Source of the DNA: Climacium dendroides
Taxonomy: Eukaryota; Streptophyta; Bryopsida; Hypnales; Climaciaceae
NCBI GenBank assembly: GCA_950106755.1
Contig: OX467089.1
Coordinates: 23,293,345 to 23,357,344 of the forward strand
Direction of reading: 5' to 3'
Length of the DNA stretch: 64,000 bases
Shown here piece by piece: positions 38,148 to 51,730 of the stretch (within the stretch, counting starts at the first letter, position 1; every line of letters begins with the position of its first letter). The position numbers and the translations under genes were made by a program. Below the pieces are notes generated by a model. It ran no database searches. It had not been told where the DNA came from and worked only from the letters and a program-made list of their open reading frames with translations.

Positions 38148-40630
38148 AAATGTGTTATTTCACTGTGACATGACTTTCATCTTTGCAATGACAAAAAAAA
38201 AATATATTTTCATTCTATGTGATTTTTTTATATTTTTATTAGTAAAGCATGATCTTGGTTTTGTAGTTTTTACTAAAAATGCTCCTACATTGCCATTTCT
38301 AGTATAAGTACCAAATTTTATAGAATTGTTTTTTGAATACATGTAACCATAATTAGGATCTTTGGGTATGCTAGTTTGAGAAGATGTAGAGAAAACTTTA
38401 GAACTTTTCTTCATTTTCTTTAGTGACCTTAGTGTTTAAATTGACAGAGAATCATCTTTAGGCCCTCTAAAGAATTGAGCAATTGTACTTCATAAGGTCA
38501 CATTTCTATGGTAAAATGTCCGAAATAGTGGTGCTTCTTTGAATTCATTCACTATATGCTTGAAAAAATTCAAACCAATTAGAATTGTAACAAATGTAGG
38601 GAAAAAATAGTTAGGAGAAAGAAGTATAAAATGATTTAATATACAAAAATATGAACAATTTATTTATAAAATTAAAAAATGTCAAGCCCAATTGTTGTAA
38701 TGTTGTAATACAAAATCTACACCTTGTGTCCTATTTTTTCCCCTAAAGATTGAAATATTGAAAAAATGAAATTTGTGCATATTCTATTTTTGAATAGAGA
38801 TTCCGTAACTACCTGCAAACTACCTCCAAACTAAAACTTGTCATCACTTTCATGTCATTAATTAAAATAAAATTATTCAAAGTTTTCCATGTATATATAA
38901 ATGTAGAAAATGTAAAAAATCAAGAAAACCTAGAAAATCCATGTTAGTATAGAGAGAGAGAAAATATATTTCAATTTTTGGGCATTTCTTAAAGAAGTGA
39001 TTTTCAAGGAATTCTTTTTAGCTTTCCAAGATACATGTTGAGCATTGAAAACTACATATTATACAATAACTATTAACCATGTAGTTGAAAGTTATGAAAA
39101 TTGTTAGGCCTTTAAAGATATTCCTTAGCCACATGTTGTGTGCAAACTTTAAGAAAAAAAATTCATAAGGATTAAGTTGCCTAAAATCGTTATGTTGCCC
39201 AAAAAAACTACAATTCATAGCTTTAGGGGTTAAGAAAATCATAAGAGCAAGAGGTGATGTAATTGTTGGTAATAGGGTTTATTAGTGATCAGTCTATATG
39301 TAAATAGTAGACTTACTAATGGACAAAATGATAGTGATTCCATGATTTGTGAAGGGTCAACAGCAAGAGGACTTGACCTTTTGTGAAATGATCAAATTTT
39401 GTGTAGGATCTAAATATAGCCTTCTTAACTCCATTGAAACTAAAATTATATATATTTAGTATTTGAAAATGTGAATTCAAGGTCATATTCATTAAATTGA
39501 GACTTTTTGTAGTCTCATTTTTATCCTCAACTCAAGGATAAATCGCTTTATCTCTTTACTAGTATTTTTTATAAATAGGTAATAACATCAACTTTTAGAA
39601 TTTCATTACAACATCACTATTTGAGCATTTTTTATTTTTGGTTTCAATTACTATTTTTTTAAATTAATTTTTCAATAACTAGCATTCTATCTCAAAATCT
39701 ACAAAAAGTCTCAATATAACAAATATGGCCTTTATTTGTATGTCACTATGAGAAATTTAAGTTTGTTTCATAAGAAATTTTAATTGTTATCATTTTTGTT
39801 GCAAAAAATGAACATACATAAGTTAAATTAGCAAAAAGAATCCTGATGATTTGAATTTCTTTCAACACGTAGTACAAGTAATATGGAGATTAGTATAGAC
39901 AATTTTCAATTGGTTATTTGTTTCTTAAATTTAAAAAAACAACTAAATTTTGATGGCAATTTGGAGTATTACACCAAACTTATTCTTTCATTTAATATGA
40001 GTATGAAATTGCGATATTTTTGGGTAGTGGAAATATGCATTTTCTATTTATGCTATTTTATCAATAATTTTGAGGGAAAAATAAAATTATTATAATTTTT
40101 TGAAAACTAAAACTGAAAATCAGATAATATCAGTATAATATATACTAAAATTATCATCAATTTTTAATGTGAATAAAGGTTATAATGGAAAATATAATTT
40201 CATTATTAAAATTTGGAATATTGAGAAAGAAAAAAGTATGTGAATGAAAAACTCACCGTAATGTGTGTTTCAAATTCTAACACATAGACCTTTCAATGGC
40301 AATAATTCTTTCAATTTTTTTCATTTTTTTCATTTTGAAATGGAATAGAAACAAAACTTGTCTAATTTCATTTTCTGAGATTAAATTGAATTCTAAAAAT
40401 AATTACCCTACATGTTGCAATTGAGGTCCACTTCTTGGATGTGTGCACATTCACAAATTTAACTCATTTTAACTCATTTAGAATGTGAGTAAGCAAGGAA
40501 GTTAAATCTTGGCATCAAAGTTTCAAAATATGCTAAACTAGTGAATGAATGGTGAATATGAGATGCAAGGACTAAAGATCTATTAGAAGCATTTAAGAAT
40601 CTACGCAAATGAATGCCAAATGGTGTCATC
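38148..40630. other. AT-rich stretch without genes
   Basis: Long A/T-rich sequence with only short random frames on both strands. The word CTTTAGGGGTTAAG at about 39223 is the mirror of the piggyBac-like end seen at 20496, but no partner end was found. Confidence 0.45.
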
Positions 40631-40637
40631 CATGGGG

Positions 40638-41330
40638 GAATGCTGATATGCGAGCGTAGAGCAGGAGCATAGAGCGCAGAGTGTAGAATATAGAGCGTGG
40701 AGCATGGATTTCTAAATTTTGAAAAAGAAATCTTGGTATATGTATTTGATGAAGTAGTTGAAAAGGGGATGAAAGAGTAGACGAAAAAGTGGATGAGGGT
40801 TTAGGGTGGATGAAAAAGTGGATGAAAAAATGGATGAACAATGTCATAAGTTGGATGAAATTTTGGGAAGTGGATGAAAAAGTAGGTGAAAAATGGATAA
40901 TGCTGGTAATAGTGTGTATAGTTGATTAGGGTGACTAGTGAGCTTCTATTTTTAAAAGGTAGGAAAAAATTTGAAGAACTTGAATAAAAGTTGGATGAAA
41001 GCTAGTGATAAATGGATGAAGGATGAGTTGAGAACTGTTAAATTTTTAGGGTAAAATAAGATGGAGTTGATAGTAGAAATAGATGAAGGGAAGGATGGGA
41101 AAAGGTGATGAAAGGGTTTAGGATGGAAGAAGTATAAGGAAGAAAGGATGAAAAGAATGGATGAAATAGAGATAAGAAAGAATTATTAAGAAAACATATT
41201 AGATGAAATGGAGTATAAAGGATGTATTGTAGAAAAATAAGCTCATTCAATCTCAAAAGATGCAAGAGAAATTGAAGATTCCTTTTCTGTGGGAATAACT
41301 TCTCCTATGACCGTGGAAGTGTTTAGGGTC
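40638..41330 (+). repeat. TGGATGAA-rich dispersed repeat, copy 1
   Basis: Starts GGGAATGCTGATATGCGAGCG, passes through GAGCRTRGAGC-like short repeats and a long run of TGGATGAAAAAGTGGATGAA-like units, and ends near TATGACCGTGGAAGTGTTTA. The copy at 51270-51730 has the same start and end words, which defines a repeat family with an expanded octamer core. Confidence 0.65.
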
Positions 41331-42035
41331 CGGCTACCGTGGCATTAGGGATTAGAAATAGCATTTCAGATTGGATTTGTCGGACTACAACATATACGTA
41401 GACTCTTACAGAATATAACAACGGTTCATGAGTGCTTGGAACAAGTTGGTAGTTGGGAAGGTTGGCCATGAAATGTAGGGCATGATACAAGGAGAAGGGT
41501 TGTTGAAGAGTTTTGTAGTTTGCAAGGGTTTACTATGGCACCTAGCAATTGTGGAAACGCTCGCAGAAAACGGAATTCCTCTGTCAATTTGAACATTGCG
41601 GTAATCTAAATTAATTAATTGCCAATATTGTAGAATAAAAATATGCCATTTTGTTCATTTTGCAAATGAATGTAAATGTCATATCAAGCGACATATGGAT
41701 TGGGTATTTCTAGCAATATAAACACGTAGTAATTATTAATCAAACATAATTATAGTGGATAGAAACTTTAATTTAGACACAAGTGAAAAGGAGATTCAGT
41801 AATCGCAGCAGCACACATGGTCTCCCAAGATACAGCAAGTGACTTGCCTAAACATGAAGAAAAGCATACTGCATGTAAGTAGATTCCAACTTCACCTGTA
41901 AGAAGCCGTACGAAGAGAAAACGAAAAAGGCACGGAATTGTAAGTTTTATAACCATGTGTTGAAACCACCAAGAACCCTACATGATCAGTTCAGACATAC
42001 TTCGCAGAGATCGAACTGCCCTCATTGTTTGATGC
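41331..42035. other. No gene recognised downstream of gene A
   Basis: Moderate GC near 41330-41600 with scattered short frames. The 3' untranslated region of gene A would lie just left of 42036. Confidence 0.4.
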
Positions 42036-45000
42036 CTATGAATCTGATTGTACTGCGAATTCATCTATAAAGTTAAGAGCACGGGGGTCAACTAGGTGGG
42101 CCCTAGCTCGTGGTCTAGGATTCAGGGTAGCAAATTCGTGAGCCAATGCATCAGCATATACGGGGAGGGTAAATGGCTTCGGTGGACTAGGAAAGAATTG
42201 AGGATGAGAAAAGAAAGGGACATTTGCCGCTGTTGTCACGCTGTGGGCTTGCCTAGAAAACGAAGTTATCCACATGTAAGTTAGATGGTTAGAAACTAAC
42301 GTATTTCATCATGCAAAGAGGAAAAAAGTCACAGGATGACTTACTTACGGAATCTAGTAGTCTTCACAATAGCTTGAATAGGGACTTCATCCTCATCCAA
42401 ATCGACTGGTACATCAGCCGGTTTCAGGTGGTTTAGGGTTGGGACCGACGACCGTGCGCATAATTGGAGCAATAAGTGCATCAAAAATAGCCTTATCCTC
42501 CTCGAATGCAAGAATATGTCGCAGTGTGGCACAACAAGCTTGGATGGTTGCACCTGAAAATATGAAATAAGTATAAGGAGGAGGACAAAGGGAAAACAAC
42601 CGAGTGCTGAAATTGATGATCCTGACAGTGGCAAGTTAATGCCAAAGTACCTGTAGCGGCTGTGCAGTCGACCACAACGTCCCCTGGTTTGCTGCATGCT
42701 TCCACAAGCATCTGCATGAATTCCCGAGATTTCTCTCGAGGTCCCCGCCATGGTATATCTCCATTCATGGTCACGTCATTCTTGTTGCAGAAATTCTGCA
42801 GAATGTCATCCTTACCCACATTAATACCCACAGCGTCGTGGAATTCCACGTATTGGAAGGGGTAGTCATCCTCGGACTTCGGTCCGTTCTCTTTTACAAC
42901 GAGAGATATGGAGAACCGCATAGTCTGCAACAACTAAGAAGTGAGGATTAAACACTATTGCAGGAAATCATTCAAGCACACATAGACGTGGGTCAGTACA
43001 TTACCGTCTTAGTATTGTCTGCTGGAGATGTTAGGTGAAGGCGGTTCATGCCGAACCATGTCCGAAGTATCTTGAATTTGTATCCTTGGCAACAACCAAG
43101 AAGTTGGCTTCTATGGGCACGAGAGAGGGCTAGATATATTACCAGAATACTTCCATAGTCATGGAGGTATGCTTTGGCAAAGTCAAAGATTGGCACTCAC
43201 CAATCATCTGCAAACACATTCTACTTTGGTATAGGTGCAGGAAGAGTCGAGAGTGTAGGAATATGAAGGCCATGAAGGAACATCCACAATGACCAAGTCC
43301 ACTGTAGCCTCACGCTTCAGGACTCCATTGAAGAAGCGTTGTTTGTCACTTGAATGCTGCAGGAAAACATGAGGGATAATTACAAACATAGTATAGGCAC
43401 ATAGAACTTCAGAAGGGAGTTGATGAAATTGCACTAATATGTGAATGATTACAAAAAAGCAAAAAATATATGAATGTAGGGCTTGCTTGAAATGTACCAT
43501 TGAAAGGAACGCATTCACGTCATCAAATGTTTTCTTCTGATTTCGTAAAGCGGACAGCAATAGGTTCAATATGCACTCGTCTACATCATGCATAGGGTAG
43601 TGAGATGACGGAATAAGCTCGTGGACCAAGCGCTCTTGAGTAAGCAAAAACCCTGAGGACCCTTCTTTCACCTCAGCTGCACTTGTAGCTGGTTCGGGGT
43701 TAGGAGTTTCGGCCTTCCTCTTGGTACCCTTCTTTTCCCCCTTCTCAGATTGGGTTGCCTGTCACTTTTTCTTGATGTCGTCGGACTTCCTCTGTGCTTC
43801 TTCAAGCTTCTCTAGCTTTTTTCTATCAGAGACCTCCCGCCTTTGGATGCATCTTGCTCGCATCTCTGGATCAAGATGAGCAAACTCATCGAATTCAGCA
43901 TCAACAATAGCAGTATCCTTCAAGGTCTGGAATAGAGCCTCTTCCTCTAGCAGAGTAGTCCCAAAGATGCATTCTATATACCAAAGACACGCTTGCAGAT
44001 GTGGACTTGTCCACTTCGTCAATTGTATGGGAGAAAACATGCAGTCCGGAGAAGACCGATCTAACCAAGTAGTCAAAAACGGTGGTAAATCTGCCTTCGC
44101 AATTGCCTTCTTGTTGTACAGCTCAAACTTGAAATACCTGCGTTCAATGCAGGATTAGTCAGCTACCTATATAAGAATAAGTGACGGTACAATAAACTAA
44201 GTCACGCTGACCTTGAAATGTATGAAAATGAATGAACCTAACTACCTGCAACTATGTCGTATGAGAATGAAGTCCAGCCTCTACTTCTACAATAGTGTAG
44301 AGGGTGAGAGGGAAAGAAATACTAGGTCTAAATCATGTCCCACTTCATCTAGGGAACGCGAGAACGTTTGCAACATATTCATAAGAGGAAAGAATGAAGG
44401 CAAAAGGGTAGTGCATTGGACCCTCCAAATATGATTACAACATGATTGTCCCAATGAATTAAAATGCCACAAGATGTTCTAGACAAGGACAAACACCTGT
44501 AAATCACACGCTTGACAACCAACGCCGACCCTCTGAATTCCTTGAAACTGTCTGACTTCTTGAAGGGGTCAGCACCCTTGAAAACACCGGTAAAAGCAAT
44601 ATCCCAAAGCTTCATCCGCCAGCTCTCAATGTACTCAAGCAATGTCATTGGTTCGCTTGGAATGCTCATATCGATTGGAATATTGTCAGCCCGAATGATT
44701 GAGTCAAACATGTCGTTGGCTGACTCCTCGATCTGAAAAAGTAAATGTAAACACATTGAGACCAAGTTGTGCAACACAAAATGTGAAATAGTAATGTATT
44801 AATTTCAATAATGAAATTATGAGATATAACTCTTACTCCAACATACCAACACGCTCTAGCAAGAAATTGAGTCAACCTCTCCTCATTCACAGGACGAGGT
44901 GGAAATCGGCGGGCCTCACGAGAGGGACCGGAAGCATTCATCCACTTGAGCCACCTGACTTTTAAGTCCGGAGAGACGTTTGCTGTTGCAATCAACTGTA

Positions 45001-48000
45001 ACTTCTCTAGAGTCAACTCATGAACAGCAAAAAGGCTCCAATGTCGCTCTATCTGCATCAAGAAATAAAAAGGCATCGTCACTGAAGAAGAGACAAAAGG
45101 ATGAAGAGCAAAACCAATGGTTCTATGAAAATACCTCTTTCAACCAGTCAGGTCCCAATGTCGGATTTGCAACGGCTACAATTTTTGAGAGCTTCTTGTA
45201 TAGCTTCTCTGTAGAATCCTTAATCGATGCCCTCATAGCATGGGCAACTCCCTCTCTTGTAACCTCATCTTCAGGAGTGTCCTCATGATACTTTCGGATT
45301 GCCGCATCAACAGCTGTGGCTATCTCTTACTGAACAAACATAGAGGACTCCACAATCGTTATCAATTGAATGCATGATACTAAGTTTGAGTGCTTCATGA
45401 AATTTGAATATGAGTTCATGTTACTAATCACATTCATACCTTAAAAATAAATGATGTGAAGACATCCAAGGGCATAGAATACCACGACTTTCGTGTATTC
45501 TGTTGACATTTTGCCTTCTCCTCAGGACTCAGCATTTCATGGAATTTCTCAAGCTCAAGTACCCCATATTTCTGGACGCGGTAGAGTGTATGAACCAGGT
45601 TGGTCTTGACATGTGAGTTCTCGGTATGCCTGCAGTAAATAAAAATTTAAGATTAACTTGAGGAATAACTCCAGAAAATAGAGCATTGTCGAAGAAAATT
45701 ATTTTGATAGATGATTGCAAACGATAACAATGAGGTTGGTGTATACTCACTTGTTAATATCGTGCATTGCCTGCATTGCAACTCCAATCCGATGCCTTGT
45801 GTCTAAGACTATTGAGTCCACACAAATGTGCCAATCGCGATCTGCTCTGTGGAGGCGCTCAATGTGATTCATCCAGATGATTCGTCTATGATTTCCATCG
45901 CAGACAAAAAACTTGTAGTCCACCAAATGCTTCAGGACAGTCTGCTCAAGCTTCTCGTTGAATTCATCATTCACTGCATTCCATGTAGGTCCCCATTCTT
46001 TCTTCTCAACATCGGTAAATACTGCCATTTCACCCGCCTCATTCGATATTGAGACATAGAAGACTCTTGCGCCCTCTTCGTATCCCCGACTGAATTGGTT
46101 CTTCAACAACGTCAAATTGCACAAGAGTGTATGCTGTACCATGGGCATTGGAACTAGACGACATAAAGGTATCTTCAATCTTGATTGGTCACTGGATGTC
46201 AATCTCAAGCTATGAATGATGGACACAATGTCCATCGTCTGCGATTTTCGAATTTCATCTTCCATGTAGTGCGGTTGAACCCCTGGAATTGATATCTCCT
46301 CAGCTTCACCCTCATCATCCTCCCTGTCACCTATAGGCGCATGAGCCCTAGCAGTCATAGACAATACTCTTGATGGTGATTTCTGGAATGCAGGCTCCTG
46401 CAGATTGAACAAGACAATGGAGTTGCAAATGTCATATACATTTCATATACAAATGCAATGAGAGGTATCTTGTAATGTAAATTAGTAATTGACAACAGGA
46501 TTTTCAATCAGAGTGATTTAGAATGGAGTCCGACATTTTGAATATAATAGAACGAGTAATTTATGAACGTTACATCATCAAACACATGTCCACAAACCGC
46601 ACTCTCTAGTGAACACAATGTATCTTTCAAATCAATATAAAATGATATCCTCTGGGGTAGTAAGCCTGGATGACACATCATCAGTAAATATAAGATCCTG
46701 GTCCCCGGACCCAACAGACGTACAACAGGACTCTGAAGTATCCGTCAGCCCCAAACTGTAAAGGTCATCTACTCCCTTCTGAAGTTCCAGAATCAAAATT
46801 TGAAGATCGTATGGTACCCTTGGTTGCTTCTCTCGGAATCGAATGTCGGCATCTATATCTACCATTACAATCTCCATGGCCGCAGGAGCAGGATCTAGAA
46901 CGTTTTGAACTTCAACAACGCTCTCATGAATTTCAATCTGGAGATGGAAATAAGTAGAATCCGGGCATAAGAAAGACAATCAATCATCCCAACAAATCAA
47001 GACAAATCTACTTCAATGCAATTATCTATTCATAATGTGATGCAGTTGTACTTGTAAGATTCACACTAGTGTGAGTGCCATCAATATCATACCACACTCA
47101 GGGATCATCACTTTGCAGGATAAAGATAATGCCAAGACTGTCTATAACTGATGTTCCATGTTTAGACGATTGGGATTTAAATCCTATTGGGTCTGGGATA
47201 GTATTTATAAGGACTTGACTATGCGTAAAGCATCAAGGGGAGGAAATTGCGTAAAGCATCAAAGGGGAGAAAATTGCGACTACCATGATATCCATGCATG
47301 GCTTTAGACCCGCAGAGGATGTCTCGGGACCGAGACAGGTGTCCGGATGACGGAGCCATACATGGTTCTGACTAACCTAATCCGAAGGCCTCTGACTTCG
47401 GGACCCAAAATGCCATATCTCAGCTTATCAAGAACCTTTGTGTTCATAAGCAAGACTATCACTGTTGGATGTGGGGCGACTCGAGAATCATAGATACGGG
47501 AGTCCTGTTATAAGCCAGGCATGATGCCAGGCATGATGCCAGGCCCTCAGAAAACGTCTCGGGACTGAGACAAGGGCCACGGTCAGAGAGCCATGCATGG
47601 TTCTGACTTACCTAATCCAAGGCCTCCGTCATCGTGACCCGAAATGAAATATCTCGGCTTACCGAGAACCTTTGTGCTCATAAGCAAGACTAATCACTGT
47701 CGGAAGTGGGGCGACTCGAGAATCATAGATACGGGAGTCTTGTTATAAGCCAGGCATGATGCCGGGCCCGTAGAGAATGTCTCGGGACCGAGACAAGGGC
47801 CACAGTTAGGGAACCATATATGTCTTTTACCTACCTAATCCAAAATCCTCCATCTGTGGGACTCAGGGTGCCATATCTCCGCATACTGACACTCCTGTGT
47901 GTACACAGCACTAGACTGAGACGGCTACGGGGAAACGCAACAGTGAACAATACAGAGGTCCTGCCTAGAACCATGCATGAGACTCGGCTTGCATGAGACG

Positions 48001-48376
48001 TCTCGGGACCGAGACTGAATCCACGGTGAGGGAGCCATGTATGAATTTTACTTACCTAATCCAAAATCCAAAACGTACTCTCGATTGAGGGTGCCATATC
48101 TCCGCTTACCGCCTCACTCAACGATACGAAGGTCCTGGTAACATTCAGGCATGGTAATCGGCCGTAAAGAGCGTTCTCGGCCCCAAGACGGAGGTCCTGG
48201 ACACTGAACTGTGTGTGCCGTGTGAAACTTTACACAAACCTAGAATGGTTCCACTTGTTCCGAGAGAGGATTAGGGTTCAGAGTACCTCAACTGCGGCGG
48301 CGGGGCGTTCTTGCGTGAGAGCAATATCAATCTTCTTTCCACCTTGATTTCTTCGAGGACACAAAACTCGATCCAT
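42036..48376 (-). pseudogene. Gene A: ParB-like / permuted DNA-methyltransferase-like fusion protein, pseudogene
   Basis: Exons on the minus strand: 48376-48287 (MDRVLCPRRNQGG...), 46937 to about 46677, 46397-45751, 45629-45440, 45329-45135, 45052-44837, 44732-44497, 44137-43498, 43356-43005, 42924-42651, 42553 to about 42356, and about 42261-42036 (stop). Exon 3 holds a ParB/sulfiredoxin-like domain with CDGNHRRIIW (45902-45873). The middle is helical and charged. Exons 9-11 hold the methyltransferase-like domain: DVPS in place of DPPY (about 43284), then WRGPREKSREFMQML, VVVDCTAATG and RHILAFEEDK, i.e. motif IV before motif I as in beta-class enzymes. Lesions: TAA 45329-45327 where gene B has CAA, TGA 43764-43762, a 1-bp insertion near 43272 (exon 352 bp against 351 in gene B), and a frameshift near 42430. 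The splice pattern matches gene B. Confidence 0.82.
47281..48190. repeat. Tandem array in intron 1 of gene A, unit about 220-235 bp, one near-palindrome per unit
   Basis: GTCTCGGGACCGAGAC stands at 47321-47336, 47779-47794 and 48000-48015. One-base variant GTCTCGGGACTGAGAC is at 47556-47571, and a decayed copy (GTTCTCGGCCCCAAGAC) is near 48173. Between them the units share GAGCCATGCATGGTTCTGAC, CTTACCTAATCCAA, GGGGCGACTCGAGAATCAT and AAGCCAGGCATGATGCC words. Arms GTCTCGG/CCGAGAC can pair around a 2-base centre. The array lies between exon 1 (ending 48287) and exon 2 (starting 46937). Confidence 0.9.
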
Positions 48377-49793
48377 CACTGATGACCTTCAAGAAGCACA
48401 AAAGTGTTTCCACATATCAGAAATCCAAGAGTAATCCATAATACTGAATATCAAAATGATTTAGATAAGTAACGTGAGAGTGGTGGAGGACCTACCAAAC
48501 TCTCCACAGAGTGGACGACGAGGCGGGGATCACGATCAAGGCGGCAGTTGCGTGTAGAGGGGAGTGGCACGACCTTCTCCTTAGTGGTAGTGGAGTCGCT
48601 CGCCGGGCATGGCAGTTGACGGGCTTCTGCTTTCAGGGTTAGGGTTTAGATGGAGACTCCGCTATTGCTGGGGAAGTCTATGGACGGTATCTACGTACAT
48701 GATACAGTTGGGATACAGTTGGAGTATAGTCGCGATACAGTCACACTGATGATTTAATTATCTCAAACTAACAAGAGAACCACCTCGTTTTCCATCCCAG
48801 CAACAAATATCGGGAGGAGCAAAAAATTGCATGAGCAATTGATACCATAATGATGCACCAGAATCTAAATCAAGAATGACCAGCATAATAAGGGACCAAG
48901 TTGGGCTAATTCTCTTTTCATTGGACCGTTAGGCATGTTCATGAGGAATACACCTATGGGGTGTCCTTCGCAATATCTATTATGTAACCTTGAATCCGTC
49001 ATTCAGCGTACCTCAGTTTGCTTGCCAACATTGGTTTTGCTGAAGTCGTCCAATCTGTGCCTTCTCACTTCATCAAGTCTCAAGTACAGGATTTAATAAA
49101 TTCTCCATTTTCATTGTGTCTAGAACGTGGAAACCGCATGTTCATTGCCGCACATATCAAGGTCATTTGTTTAGGGGCCTGGAAGGGGTTCAATATTGGG
49201 ATCAGTATGAAGTATCTCTGTATATTTAGAATATAAAATTCATTTGCAGTTCTTCAAAATGCTCCATAATCACAAGATTATATATGATATCCTTTTATAT
49301 TATTTGGTAGGTGACTTAGATTGTGGTCAGTGTGTTCGTCTACCTATAACGGGTATATTTGGCTTGAAAATGTTAATGATTATGATGAATCTTGAGATTC
49401 TATTTCACTGTACTAAGCGGACTATGCTTCCTTGCTACAGACTGCTCTCATAAATATCACCATAGTAAGTAATACTTATATAGACGTCCCTGACTCAGTA
49501 TTAATGGAATACCCAATACATTTAATTCCCTATTTAATCTTTGTTTCTCTGACATTTCTCAATTTATGAGACGCCATTTTCATACTACATTGTACATGTT
49601 CAGTTATTGCTAATATTCACTGTTCACATGCTGAATTTATGGTTTTATGATTTTCAATCCTTTATTCAGAGCATTTCAGTTCGATTGCGCTAATGTTCTG
49701 TATGAAATATAGTCTCTGGTTATAGTGTCATTTCACCCTTAGATTGTTAAACCTTAGGAGGTGCAGGGATGATGCATTGCTTCGACTGATAGC
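48377..49793. other. Upstream of gene A; no firm gene
   Basis: GC-richer up to about 48700 (probable 5' leader and promoter of gene A), then AT-rich. A plus-strand open piece at 49018-49236 (IGFAEVVQSVPSHFIKSQ) and one at 49244-49453 have no recognisable content. Confidence 0.4.
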
Positions 49794-51326
49794 ATGACAG
49801 GATCTTCAATGGCAATTGTGAGGGCACATGGAGAGTGTATTCCGATTTCATTTCCTGTGGGCGAGTTGGGATATGCTATTGTCAGTTTGTCTCGATTGAG
49901 TGCCCATTTCCTACTGGCGGATAACTCATTAGATATTGACGAGGAAGTATTTGATAGTATAAGTGGTGACCTGACGCATACTATAAGTCAAGAGCCCTCT
50001 GTGTGTGGCCTTGTTAGGCAATGGCATTTGCGTAAAGGTCGGTATTTAACATATGGATTACCGCAATCGTGTGCAGGAGCATCCAATGCAGAGGGATCTG
50101 TTAGAGTTTCTAGGGCTAGTACTTTCAAGAATACTGTAAAAATTGAGCCTGATGTGGAGGTAATTACCATTGGAAGTGACAACTCTGATGGTTCATCTCC
50201 ACCCTGCAAACTTTTGAAACCGACATTGTCGCCTGCAGTTGGTAGGGCATACTCATCCATCTCGCCTTCTCCAGATATGGTGACACCATCATCATCTTCC
50301 CGTGCGCCATCAATTGTTTCATGTTTGCAAAAGCTATGCCACACGAAGGGTTCTAGGAATCCATTCAAGAGGATCAATTGGAACTCAATTAGAATTTGTA
50401 GTGTCCAATTTGTTCCACCTGAGTTCAACGGTGATGTGATATTTGAGTTACCACCCGTCAGAGATGTTTCAGGAACTCACAGTCAGGCTAAGCTTCTCAC
50501 TGGAATGGAGAAACACTATGATGGTTACGTTTGGACAAATCTTCATACGACAAATATAAAGAATGCAGACAGCCTGACATTTCGGTTGGCATCTTGCGTG
50601 GGCCACCTACGATGTGACAACCTGAGTTGCGACTATTTAACTCGAAAGCACCATGTAGCTCTCATCAACGAGACTGAATGGGATGGTTGTTCTCCTGTTC
50701 CATTTGAGGTTCATGATATTCCTCCAGTTGGTTCCAGTATCACATGCAAGATTTGTTCGACTGCTCCATCGTGTATTGGTAGTTGTCCTGCGAAAATCTA
50801 TTATGTTGTTGGGTCACAAGACATGACTCGGGCTTGTGTTCATTTCGGTATTCACAACCACCCTGTGAAAGATGGAGACTGCCGGGACTCCATGGATAGA
50901 ACTCGGTCCTTGATATCAGACCAAGTTGAGCAGAACCCATCTGGAACAAATTCTGCTATTGTCTTGGAGGCTAGCAAGGAATTCCTTGGAGAAATGCTAC
51001 TTCGACCCGAAGGAGCTACACCTACCCTATTTGGTCTCCAGGAATTGATGCCGATTCTGGAGAAATGCAAATTCATGAGTTCCCCAAGTATTTGAAATGA
51101 AGTCAGTACGTTCAAGTACTTCCGGCGCTTTGGAGTCATGGACAGCATCACAAAGCTTCGTGGCTGTAGCAATTGGGCTTTTGTGCAGGAAAACAAATTC
51201 CCTGGTCAGGAATCCGACTCTGACAAAGTATTTGTGTTCAAAATGTCCGAGGTTGGCCCCGAAAGTGGGGAGAATGCTGGTATGCGAGCGGGGGTCTGTG
51301 AGTGGCGAGCTGGAAGCGGGCATTAG
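49794..51326 (+). pseudogene. Transposon-like protein with Cys/His-rich DNA-binding-type region, truncated
   Basis: A 433-codon frame from ATG 49794 ends at TGA 51093-51095. The same frame stays open past it (TFKYFRRFGVMDSITKLRGC...) until it runs into a dispersed repeat near 51268. The protein has a Ser/Pro-rich acidic middle (VEVITIGSDNSDGSSPP...) and a C-terminal Cys/His region: RCDNLSCDYL, SITCKICSTAPSCIGSC, then RACVHFGIHNHPV. The final C-x-H...H-x-H pattern is reminiscent of the WRKY-GCM1/FLYWCH zinc fingers found in Mutator-like and related transposases. No DDE domain is present; the repeat insertion removed whatever followed. Transposon origin is inferred; the exact family is unknown. 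Confidence 0.5.
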
Positions 51327-51730
51327 TGAGCAAGGAGTGGTAATATTGGAAGAAAAAAGAATGGGTTTAAGAAAAAAGTAGGATTAAAAAAATGAGATAG
51401 TGGATGAAAGAAGGAATGAAAGCGGATTTGAAAAATGGATGAAAAAGTAGATGACAATGGATGAATGTAGTTGGATTTTTGGATGAAAGTGGATGAATGT
51501 AGTTGGATTTTGGATGAACATGGATGAGAAATGGATGAAAGTTATTGGGATTTTGGATGAATGTGGATGAAAAAGTGGGTGAGTGTGATTGAAAATTTGG
51601 ATGAAAGTATATAATAAAATAGATGAAAATCAGTCAAGGTTAAAGACATTCCCATTGTTGAATTTAACTTGGTGTTTTTTATACTACAAGGCCATAGTCC
51701 ATAGTAATATAGGATCCTATCACCGTGGGA
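51270..51730 (+). repeat. TGGATGAA-rich dispersed repeat, copy 2
   Basis: Starts GAGAATGCTGGTATGCGAGCG, matching copy 1 at 40638, continues with many TGGATGAA units (51410-51610) and ends near TATCACCGTGGGAATGTTTA. It truncates the frame of the gene at 49794. Confidence 0.65.

Noticed and set aside
46508..46714. Minus-strand frame GHVFDDV... as part of gene A exon 2
   Set aside because: It is out of frame with exon 2 and gene B has no counterpart; it is probably intronic.
47321..48015. CRISPR-like array from the regularly spaced palindromes
   Set aside because: Spacing is about 220 bp, the spacers are themselves similar tandem repeats, and the genome is eukaryotic.
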